Below are positions 55,544 through 64,000 of a DNA stretch of 64,000 nt, in pieces. The stretch spans positions 1-64,000 of the forward strand of contig JAMPIV010012451.1 of the NCBI GenBank assembly GCA_024509875.1, written 5' to 3'. Every line of letters begins with the position of its first letter. The stretch's first letter is position 1. The DNA comes from Oreohelix idahoensis (taxonomy: Eukaryota; Mollusca; Gastropoda; Stylommatophora; Oreohelicidae). Under the pieces are notes generated by a model, which was not told where the DNA came from, searched no databases, and was given only the letters and a program-made list of their open reading frames with translations. The position numbers were made by a program, and so were the translations under genes.

Positions 55544-58500
55544 AGGGCCGCGTGGACGCGCGCCAAAGACAAGTTCGAAGGGGAAAATCCTGTGTGTTCA
55601 TTAGGGACTTCTCTATAGGCAAAGAGAGCCGCGGGTAAAACCCTGTCCCAATCTTGAGGATGATCTTCAGTTATCTTACCAAGCAAAGTCTTGAGCGTTC
55701 TATTCAGACGCTCAACTAACCCATTAGACATAGGATGGTAGATACTACTGAGAGATCGTTCAATATGTAAGGTAGACATTACCTGTGACATAGTGTCAGA
55801 TATGAGTTGAGTGCCATGGTCTGATAATATTTCTCTGGGGAACCCCAAGCGAGAAAATATCAACCAAAGAGCATCTGCGATATCTGTAGTAGATATGCTC
55901 TTAAGAGGAATAGCCTCTGGCCAACGTGTGCACATATCGACACATGTAAGGATAAACTGATGTCCTCTGGCCGACTTGACCTTAAAAGGGCCAATAATAT
56001 CTATGGCCATTTTCTGAAACGGCCGAATAGGAATGTCAGCAGCCTGGATAGGCGCAGCATGTCGTGGTCCTCTAGATTTGACCTCCTGACATACCTTGCA
56101 TGATCGGCAGTAAATACGAATGTCCTTATTGACAAAAGGCCAAAAGAAAGCCGCAAGGACTCTCGACTTCGTACGGGCAAAACCCATATGTCCAGCACAT
56201 TGCGAGTCATGAGCATGTTGCAATATTTGCACTCTCATGCTCTTGGGAACAAGAATTTGCGAATGTGCCGACGTAGTCGAATCTTGTACCATACGTACAA
56301 GTACGCCGTTTCTCATTGCAATCCAAGATTTTCTATTTGTATCCTGATTCGGATCACCTTTCTTCGCAAGAACGAAGAATTTTTTTAAAGAAGGATCTTC
56401 TTCTTGCAATTTTATGAAAGAGTCACGAGTGAGTACTAAGTGACTATCTTGGCTATCAACTTCATTATCACTATTCAGTGAAGTTTCGGGTGTTTGTAGA
56501 GCTTGTGCTCTTGTAACTACTGCATTTGTAGCTTGCATGTTATTATCTTCCCAAGCAGCAATCTGCTGTGGGGTACACTCCCTAACTCCGTGAATACGAC
56601 CAATAATAAGGTCCGCAATAGGATTAGGTAAGAGACAAGCATGCACATCTCCAGTAAAGAAAGGAGTGGCAATGCGAATTACAGCAGTAGGATATTTTTC
56701 TAGAGTGCCGCCAAATGTGACACATTTAATAACCCTTCCTGTAGCACAAGATGGATCTACAAGCGATTGTCTAACACCAATTGTGGTGCATCCGGAATCG
56801 AAAAGTAGTGAGACCGGAGTATCATTAACAAGACCCTTATGTAGGATTAAAGAACCCCTCCCGTCATGCGCAACAGCAGCAGGAAGAGCGGGAAGTGGGT
56901 GACCACAACTCAAAGTAGTTATGGTACCCGGTTCGAATAAAGTACTGCATTGGGGGCATTTGTTTGCTCTCTCAAAGTCAAAAGCAGAACCAGTGACCGC
57001 GTCAAAGTTTTTATTATCAACAACATGATTACAGGCTCCCTCAGTTTCCTGTTGTACAGCATTAGCCTGCTGATATCTCTTTTTTTTGTGTTGAGATCTA
57101 CCCCGACTATTATTACCTCTGAAGTTATCAGAGTTATTATTATCTCTGCAGTTATTATTGTCTCTATTGTAATTGTTATCCTGGTTCGAATTCCAGTTTC
57201 CACGATTACTATCATGTTCACATTGATGCGAACATCTATTTGTTTGGTTCTGAGGTCTTCGGCAGGAATAACCTCTATTACCATATCCTCTTTTGAAATG
57301 CCTATAATTATTAGGGTGATAGTAACGACCACTACCAGGTTGTCTCCAATTCTTCGAAGAAGAATCACCATGAAATTGGTTTCCATGATTTTGACAGAAA
57401 TTACCGCTGCTCTTTCTATCAAAATTTTGTTGGAATCTACGAGCAAAGTTTTGACCATACGGAGCTGCCGAAGCAACTGGTAAACCTTCTTTCACCTTAG
57501 AGTTACCCATGGTTATGTGTGGGTGTTCAGTTACGTATTGGCAACAGAAATCTTCCATTTCTTTTATTGTTTTAGGTTTACGTTCATGAAGGAAAGCAAG
57601 GAAAGACTCATTGACAGACGACATGACTTTGTCTCTAAGTATTAAGTCCATAAGTCCGTCATAAGTTTTTTCCGTCTTAGATAGTTCAACCCATCGTGAG
57701 AAAGTAATGCGTATTCTTGCAATAAACTCGGAGAATTCAACTCCATTTTCAGGTAACATGTTTTTAAATTGTAGACGATAGCCGTCTTCGTTAAGCTGAT
57801 ATTTCTTTAACAAAGCGGCCCTGACAACCTCATAATTGTTCTTGTCAGGTTCATCCACCATATTTAATATACTTAGAGCTTTACCTGTCAGTATCCCTGA
57901 TAACTGATAAACATATTTTGCTTTGTCTATGTTATGAGCTGTACATGCTTGTTCAAATCTGTCCAGATAGAACATTATGTCATCACTGGAAGGACTAAAA
58001 GTTGGCAACTTAATCTTAAAAGTATCATTATTAGCCTTACCAGAAGATGAACCCTTGTTTGAATCATTACCATTACTCATGTTCATCAATTTCAATTTTT
58101 CCAACTCTAAAGCTAAGACCTTTTCTTCATGTTCCATTTTTGCTTTCTCTTTCCTCTCATCAGACTCTCTCTGTAATCTTCTCTCCTCAGCCTGAGCCTC
58201 TATTTGAAGTCTTTCAGCTTCTTTCTCAAGTCTTTTATTCTCAGCTTCTTTTTCAAGTCTTTTATTCTCAGCCTCTTTTTCAAGTCTTTTATTTTCAGCC
58301 TCTTTTTCAAGTCTTTTATTTTCAGCCTCTTTTTCAAGTCTTTTATTTTCAGCCTCTTTTTCAAGTCTTTTATTCTCAGCTTCTATTTCAAGTCTTTTAT
58401 TCCCAGCTTCTAGCTGGAGTTTTCTTTCCTCAGCTTCTGATTCCCTTTTTTGTTTTTCCATTTCCATTTGGAATCTTTTTTCATCCACCTGCATCTGCAG

Positions 58501-58656
58501 TTTCTTTTGTTCAGCTTCCATATGCAGTTTCTTTTGTTCAGCTTCCATTGCTTTATCATATCGAGCAGTTGCAAATTCTTCTAACTTATCACCAGTCTTC
58601 CCAAGCAATTTACCCTGCTCAATAAAGTGCTCAAATGTAGACATGTTGTCTAACAT
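55432..58656 (-). CDS. Gypsy ORF: gag, protease and integrase
   Basis: 1074 codons from ATG at 58656. Residues 1-190 are charged coiled coil with six perfect ENKRLEKEA repeats. A retrotransposon gag core (IKLPTFSPSSDDIMFYLDRF, YQLSGILTGKAL) follows, then an Asn/Arg-rich basic stretch (about 440-550), a CPQC...CGH motif (about 577-600), protease FDSGCTTIGV (Asp620), integrase zinc domain (H-x3-H...CRSCKVC, about 805-860) and integrase core D886, D946, E982 with exact D-x35-E spacing. The true frame is lost after TGFSP near 55580; the last ~45 codons here are out of frame. Confidence 0.9.
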   Translation of the reverse strand: MLDNMSTFEHFIEQGKLLGKTGDKLEEFATARYDKAMEAEQKKLHMEAEQKKLQMQVDEKRFQMEMEKQKRESEAEERKLQLEAGNKRLEIEAENKRLEKEAENKRLEKEAENKRLEKEAENKRLEKEAENKRLEKEAENKRLEKEAERLQIEAQAEERRLQRESDERKEKAKMEHEEKVLALELEKLKLMNMSNGNDSNKGSSSGKANNDTFKIKLPTFSPSSDDIMFYLDRFEQACTAHNIDKAKYVYQLSGILTGKALSILNMVDEPDKNNYEVVRAALLKKYQLNEDGYRLQFKNMLPENGVEFSEFIARIRITFSRWVELSKTEKTYDGLMDLILRDKVMSSVNESFLAFLHERKPKTIKEMEDFCCQYVTEHPHITMGNSKVKEGLPVASAAPYGQNFARRFQQNFDRKSSGNFCQNHGNQFHGDSSSKNWRQPGSGRYYHPNNYRHFKRGYGNRGYSCRRPQNQTNRCSHQCEHDSNRGNWNSNQDNNYNRDNNNCRDNNNSDNFRGNNSRGRSQHKKKRYQQANAVQQETEGACNHVVDNKNFDAVTGSAFDFERANKCPQCSTLFEPGTITTLSCGHPLPALPAAVAHDGRGSLILHKGLVNDTPVSLLFDSGCTTIGVRQSLVDPSCATGRVIKCVTFGGTLEKYPTAVIRIATPFFTGDVHACLLPNPIADLIIGRIHGVRECTPQQIAAWEDNNMQATNAVVTRAQALQTPETSLNSDNEVDSQDSHLVLTRDSFIKLQEEDPSLKKFFVLAKKGDPNQDTNRKSWIAMRNGVLVRMVQDSTTSAHSQILVPKSMRVQILQHAHDSQCAGHMGFARTKSRVLAAFFWPFVNKDIRIYCRSCKVCQEVKSRGPRHAAPIQAADIPIRPFQKMAIDIIGPFKVKSARGHQFILTCVDMCTRWPEAIPLKSISTTDIADALWLIFSRLGFPREILSDHGTQLISDTMSQVMSTLHIERSLSSIYHPMSNGLVERLNRTLKTLLGKITEDHPQDWDRVLPAALFAYREVPNEHTGFSPSNLSLARVHAALCLYYTISSLPMILAMKLNPHMSMSLLLDKRSLRHVS
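58204..58413 (-). repeat. 27-bp tandem repeats coding for gag coiled coil
   Basis: Six perfect plus two variant 27-bp units encode ENKRLEKEA in the gag N-terminus. Perfect units suggest recent expansion by slippage, and copy number probably varies between element copies. Confidence 0.9.
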
Positions 58657-59648
58657 ATGAGTCCAAAACCTGAAATAATTAACTAATTTATTTCAAACCT
58701 AAGTGTAACAAGTCTTAATTAAGCACTTGTATATTCACATCACCTTATATTATCCCAGTCTCTGTGGGAAACAAGTCTCCAATCAAAGAACTTGTATATG
58801 AAATATCACCAATCAATTCTTGATCATAAGTGCACTTCTCATTCAATAGTGCACGACACTATTCATCATTCATTTATCATCAGTGTAGTAGTAACAGTGC
58901 ATTAGCATAGCCCATTAACTAATTACTATAACTGTAAACAATGACTATGTAAACACATGCAGAATGTAAACATTGAAAATGTAAACAATACAAACAATGT
59001 AAACAATAACAATGTAAACAATAACAAAGATCAGCAACAATACAAAAACGTTCGCAGAAATCAACTAAAAATAAAGCAGAAATTAATGAAATATCACAAA
59101 AAATGTGACGATATCTACGATAGAATTAAACAAAATACATGACACCACAGTGTATAAACAAAAATGTTGTATGAAACTAAATTATAGACAAGAGTAGGCT
59201 AACAAATACAAACAAATCAAAACAAAACTAAAGAATGCGAAATAATAACGAAAACAATATTAAAACATGTCATCACAGCTAACATAAATAGCAACAGAAG
59301 TCGCTTAGCAAATTCCAGTATCGGAAGTTTGCAAACCCTACAGAAAACGCTCACAATAGACGACCTCTATGACGTGGCATAATCTAACGGAGACACCACC
59401 CAACCGAGAACCCGCTGAAATATAAACATATAAATATACAAATAACATATAGACATATAACATATAGAATGAGATGATACACAGAAGACTCAGCAGAAGT
59501 ATAAGGGCACAGTTTACATACAAACAGGCCACTTAACTTATAGGCTTCCAATCGTCGAACAGCAAAAAAACGGATGTCAATCAACGTCCTAAAGAGCGAA
59601 GCTCCAACGATGATGGCACATCTGAACTGCTTCCACTGCTAACACGAT

Positions 59649-59785
59649 GGTACTTGAGCTTCTGACATACTGTGTGTTGAGTTGTTTCGGCACTTGACCT
59701 TCTAATCCAAAAGTAAGTTGATGGAAATCGGTACTTGGCCTTCTTCAGAAAACAACCCGTTTCAACCGGCACTTGACCTTCACAA
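59649..59785 (-). repeat. Four ~39-bp diverged repeats in gypsy leader
   Basis: CGG(T/C)ACTTG(A/G)CCTTC (+ strand wording) starts near 59649, 59688, 59730 and 59768, a regular spacing of 38-41 bases. Could be a packaging or translation element in the leader RNA; function not shown. Confidence 0.6.
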
Positions 59786-60065
59786 AAACGACAGCACTGG
59801 AACCTTGACAGCAGCAACTTGCTTGACTTGCGTAAAAGATAACAGCAGTCCGAGTTATCCGGCAACATGTAACAACGCCGGGTACTGTCAAATTCTTGTT
59901 TCCGTCAAAAAATTGAAATTTTGACTTTTACCGGGCAACGCCGAGTACTTTGAAAATTTTGAAGATGTTGGCTGTCTTGAAGAATGTTAATTTCTTGAAG
60001 GATGTTGATGAATTCTTGTTGAAAATGAAGTGGGTAAGGGACCCCGTGTTTGCTGGTACCAGATC

Positions 60066-60084
60066 AACCAGCTTATGGCCACCA
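60066..60084 (-). other. Candidate primer binding site of gypsy
   Basis: The minus strand reads TGGTGGCCATAAGCTGG starting three bases after the 5' LTR. Position and the leading TGG fit a tRNA primer site; the tRNA was not identified. Confidence 0.4.
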
Positions 60085-60086
60085 AA

Positions 60087-61169
60087 TGATGCGTGATGCC
60101 ATATGATGATGGATGGTATCCGCATGTCTGGTTTTGTGTGGTGTGCAGATGTGTTCAGTCAAAACAATGTTCATACAAAAATAACAGGGCAATCCACATA
60201 GGACGTCAGTAAACTCACGACGTATAAAGTCAATGATTCTTGTAACAGCCGTTGACGTTTTTCTTCATTATTTATTGTGGACGCCACAGTGACAAAATGG
60301 TTACGCGAATATGTAGACACATCAAACAGTCATTATCACAGCAACATTCAATACAGCAATAGACGGTAGACAGCATTACAATGATGAGTCAGATGCATGT
60401 TATATTTCATAGTGCTGTAAATGTAGTCAGGTGGAAAACTCCATCCTTTTCTATAACAGCCAGGAGATAACCAGATGTATGAGATCAGTTCACTCTCCTT
60501 AATCTGACTTCAGCAAGACAGACACGTCTGCCGAAGTATAAATAATGTCCTCAAAAATATCCTCTAGATAACAAAGGTTTTTCAAACCTAGTTCAGGTAA
60601 CCAAGTAGCAAGTAATAGTCCTTGGGACCTGCATCAACCGATGCAGCACAATACAGCGACATGTGAGCTAGGAAAACATCTCGTGACGACGACTTTCGAA
60701 GACAGGCTATGAGCCAGAAATCGTTCACGACCAAAAATCGATAGAGTTAATGAAAATGTTAATTTACCTTGCTTTCATGAAATACACAGAAATATCACGC
60801 CTCCCGACATGTGGGAAACACTAGAGGTATTATCTCGAATAAACGAAATATCCATTAAGAGGACTACACATCCCTGACAGAACAAAAAATAGCGGAGATC
60901 CCCTCTTCAACGAGGCATCTCTTTCGCCATTCCAAATCGCTCACTCCACTAGTGGTGGGCGGAAACCGATCGACCAAAAAGCAAGACAAGTCATGCGCAG
61001 TCCGGCGCGAAAAATGACCACAGCTCAAAAACTCAACTGCATTCAACACCAACGCGAGAAGACAAATGCTTACCGAGAAAAGTAACTATAAATTTCAAGC
61101 AGTTGTTGCCCTTGCGTTATAAAATAGATATTGTAATAAAATGATGTTGCGAGAATTTATCACGCAACA
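60087..61169 (-). repeat. Gypsy 5' LTR
   Basis: 1083 bp, identical to 51766-52848 except for one base seen by eye. Drives the element on the minus strand. Confidence 0.93.
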
Positions 61170-61173
61170 CAGG

Positions 61174-61552
<379 letters not shown>

Positions 61553-61724
61553 TAGAACTCCATTTATCCGAACCCCATGGGACCGAGCATCGTTCGGATA
61601 ATCAAATGTTCGGATAATTGGATTACATAATGTATCGAGTACATGTACACATATTTCTAAAAATAATTAACCATCACAAGGAAAATACACTACAAAACAT
61701 ATTTACTTGTACTATAATAATAAT

Positions 61725-61900
61725 TTCGATTACGGAAACAACAGCAGATGGATTGATTTGCCATTGCCCTAAAGACGCCATTAGGCGTGATGGGAAACAA
61801 TGGCAAAGAAAACCTATCTGCTGTTGCCCTAAGACGCCACTAGGCGTAATGGCCACTGACTGCTTTGACGGTCGGTGGCTAAGGACGGTAGAAGAAGATA
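61725..61900 (+). mobile_element. Family A LINE 3'-tail insertion
   Basis: Two partial copies of the family A 3' end (GACGCCATTAGGCGTGATGG near 61770; GACGCCACTAGGCGTAATGG then CCACTGACTGCTTTGACGGT near 61832-61880) and a tail GAAGAAG. Flanking ATAATAATAAT words on both sides (61714-61724 and about 61901-61911) fit a target duplication. Confidence 0.6.
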
Positions 61901-62082
61901 ATAATAATACCCACACTGTATTAGATCACTGTATCACCAAAATCTTTTATTACACTGCAGTGCATGTACTACTTGTATTAATTATTTTTGTTAAGAAAGA
62001 GAAATGTTTTCAAAATAACATTACAAACGATTCAAAACCAGGCGCAACTTACGTATATATGTACTTGCACAGATGTAGCCCA

Positions 62083-63728
62083 CTATTTAAAATAATGAGG
62101 AATCCTCTTTTGCACCAAACTGGATAGTCTCGTTTTGGCTGCTAAGTCCCGCATTCTCTTCAACAGCAGAAGCTGTGTAGGACAGCTGTCATCTTCTTGC
62201 TCGTACCAAGCCATCGCTGTTTCTAGTGCTATAAAGGCCTCTTCAGGACTTGGTCGACGTTTTGGTTTTTCTTCATAATCTACAAGTACATCATGTACTT
62301 CTGAGGAGTCTTCATCATCGGTCACTACATGTATTTGGTTTTCTTCTTGCACAAAAGACAAAATTTCTTCGTCATTCAAAAACTGAAAACCAGAATCATT
62401 ATCATCTTCTAGCCACATGTGTGCATCATCTTTGTCACAGTCCGAAAATCCGGGCATTGCTTGAAACAGTTCCACAACTTCATTTATACAATCATCATTT
62501 GTGTCCACTGCAGTAGTTTCATTTCCTCCTTTTTTCCCAAGCAATCTACTCCAAGCCTTGTTGAGATTATCTTGTGACAGGGAGGTCCAAGCATCATCTA
62601 ACATATAGCAGCAGTCTTTGAGATTAAGCTTTTTGGAAAACGCCACCACACTTTCTTCATCTTCAGCCAACAATAAACGACGCAGGACTTCCTTCTTGTA
62701 CATCTTTTTAAGCTTTGCTATAACACCCTGATCCATTGGTTGAATCAGTGCTGTTACATTGGGAGGCAGAAAAATTACTTTAAAATTTGCATCAACTGCA
62801 TTCAATGTATCCGTCTCTGGATGAGATGGTGCATTGTCCAGTAGAAGAATTATTTTTCCAGTTTTCTTTTCTTGTTCTCTCAACCTCTTCACATTTGGGA
62901 TGAACTGATTTGTATACCAATCAAGAAATATTTCACTATTCATCCAAGCACTCTTCTGTGCTTTGTAACACAATGGGAGACATGTCACATTCTTTAAACA
63001 ACGTGGTTTTTTTGGCTTTGCCGATCATTAGCACCGGTAAACGATGACTTCCACTGGCATTCGCGGCTACCAAAATTGTTACTCTCTCTTTGCACTTTTT
63101 AAACCCAGGGACAGCTGCTTCGTGCTGAGATGCAAGTGATTTTTGAGGCAATGATTTCCAGTATAAGCCAGTCTCATCGGCATTATACACATCATCGAGT
63201 GAATAACCTTCTTCTTCCAAAAAAGCCAAGAATGTTTCTTTAAAATTTTTAGCGGCAGTTGCATCGCTAGATAAAGATTCCCCTTGAATCTCCAATTCTC
63301 GTATGCCATGACGAGATTTAAAGTTTCTTAACCATCCCTGGCTAGCCTTAAAGTCAGGAGGACCGTCAAGTTGATTGTTGAACTGAAGTGCCTTTTCACA
63401 CAACAGAGAACCAGAGATAGGTTCCCTTTTGCTTCTTCTTTGCACAAACAATATATACAAAGCCTCTTCCAATTTCACATCTTTCGCATTTCTCATGGTT
63501 TTACGTTTCTTCGACCCATTTTCACTATCAAATTTCGATGCAAAACTCATAATTTTATCCTTGTTACTTTTGATGTCAGAGACGGTAGCTTTCCCAACAT
63601 TGAAAATCCTCGCAAGTGAAGACACAGTTTCACCTTGTCCTAGTCTCTTGATAATTTCTGTTTTCGTTTTCAATTGACAAAACATTGCGGTTCCTTTTAT
63701 ATGCTTTAGGCCTACTGGAAGATGCCAT
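62083..63728 (-). pseudogene. Tigger/pogo transposase, nearly intact
   Basis: The likely start MASSSRPKAYKRNRN is at 63728. A shift near 63670 leads into IIKRLGQGETVSSLARIFNV (CENP-B-type helix-turn-helix), then WLRNFKSRHGI, the DDE domain with YNADETGLYWKSLP, LLLDNAPSHP and LIQPMDQGVIAKLKK, and an acidic tail ending HYFK at 62083. One extra A in a seven-A run (63007-63013) shifts frame before NVTCLPLCYK. Only two homopolymer-type indels break it and the DDE residues remain. CENP-B/jerky-related proteins share this fold, but the TIR and context say transposon. Confidence 0.85.
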
Positions 63729-64000
63729 ATCGCACAGAGAAATACTTGTACACCAAAATTATTCTGCTGTAGTAGCAGACACAGTTATTTTAAGTTGAAC
63801 TGTCTGTTTAGCCAGTGTTCTACCTAGAACGCACTCGTACACTGGATTGGTAAACCAGATATTAACTGACTTTATGATCTAACTGACTTCCTGTACGTAA
63901 GCGACCGACCATTAGCCACCCCATTCTCTACAAATTGTTCGCACACATTTGAAGTTTGCCGCATCAAAAGATTCAGAATTTTAGTCTAACGTGACTGTGG
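63729..64000. other. Tigger 5' flank, no gene seen
   Basis: Probable untranslated part of the Tigger element up to the window edge. No terminal repeat and no other coding sequence recognised. Confidence 0.5.

Larger units (their letters stand above)
58657..60086 (-). other. Gypsy 5' leader
   Basis: 1430 bases between 5' LTR and gag, without a convincing ORF. It includes AACAATGTAAACAATAACAA repeats near 58970-59030 and a set of ~39-bp repeats (59649-59785). The 95-codon open frame at 59868-59581 lies across those repeats and is not recognised. Confidence 0.7.
51766..61169 (-). mobile_element. Complete Ty3/gypsy element, Gmr1-like gene order (9404 bp)
   Basis: Two 1083-bp LTRs, a 4-bp duplication cagg (51762-51765 and 61170-61173), a polypurine tract and two long ORFs. 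Domain order on the coding strand is gag, protease, integrase, RT, RNase H. The LTRs differ at one position by eye (agatcgg versus agatcag), so the insertion is recent. Known Gmr1-type elements share this order, while most Ty3/gypsy elements have integrase last. Confidence 0.92.

Noticed and set aside
56950..57483. 177-codon + strand frame and similar frames opposite gypsy gag
   Set aside because: Antisense shadow of the Asn/Arg-rich gag coding sequence.
53618..58656. Two separate gypsy elements (one with integrase, one with RT)
   Set aside because: The integrase continues across the ORF border with a one-base shift and a single pair of near-identical LTRs encloses both.
62083..63728. Host CENP-B/jerky-like gene
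   Set aside because: The adjacent Tigger-type terminal repeat at TA and the frame-breaking changes favour a transposon copy.

Overview
This is eukaryotic, metazoan nuclear DNA. It has split host exons with GT-AG borders, an animal TRIM-type gene, an animal carbohydrate sulfotransferase gene, and a very dense load of RTE-like, I-like and other LINEs, Ty3/gypsy, Tc1, Tigger/pogo and SINE copies. A lophotrochozoan such as a mollusc fits this mix, but that is inference. Nothing points to a bacterial or organellar source.

Only two host genes are convincing. The first, on the + strand, is a RING/B-box (TRIM-like) protein. Exon 1 (8778-8941) and exon 2 (24094-24970) are separated by a 15.15-kb intron that cuts the RING finger in half; spliced, they give a 346-residue protein with a complete C3HC4 RING. 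The second, on the - strand, is the 3' end of a CHST15-like carbohydrate sulfotransferase, with exons at 50296-50128, 49803-49656 and 47448-47261. Its 5' exons must lie beyond the right edge.

Almost everything else is transposable elements stacked inside one another. Positions 1-8620 hold decayed LINE remnants, a tRNA-derived SINE and two 2.6-kb solo-LTR-like elements (family 'LTR-a'). The TRIM intron holds an old - strand LINE ('family C') broken by a LINE fragment, an I-like LINE with RNase H and a 756-bp solo LTR, then a - strand RTE-like LINE broken by a third LTR-a copy and a SINE. Positions 25-30 kb hold LINE/SINE fragments and a 54-bp minisatellite. From about 30.2 to 36.7 kb one LINE ('family D') is broken by the fourth LTR-a copy, a short repeat, a SINE trimer and a stem-loop-bearing insert. 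From 36.8 to 47.2 kb an RTE element, itself hit by a SINE, by a full-length RTE relative and by a 2.6-kb LTR-like element, lies exactly between two ~565-bp direct repeats. From 50.4 to 61.2 kb a Tc1-like element carries a young, complete 9.4-kb Ty3/gypsy element. At the right edge lies most of a Tigger/pogo transposon.

The most notable signals are: (1) the gypsy element has the order gag-protease-integrase-RT-RNase H, the unusual Gmr1-type order; (2) the RTE element between ~565-bp repeats looks like an insertion with a giant target duplication; (3) a ~300-bp SINE ends in a histone-mRNA-like stem-loop and shares its 3' tail with the resident I-like LINE; (4) four complete LTR-a copies with perfect 5-bp duplications have no internal region anywhere in the window. 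All comparisons were made by eye on the sequence; family names rest on recognised motifs, not database searches.
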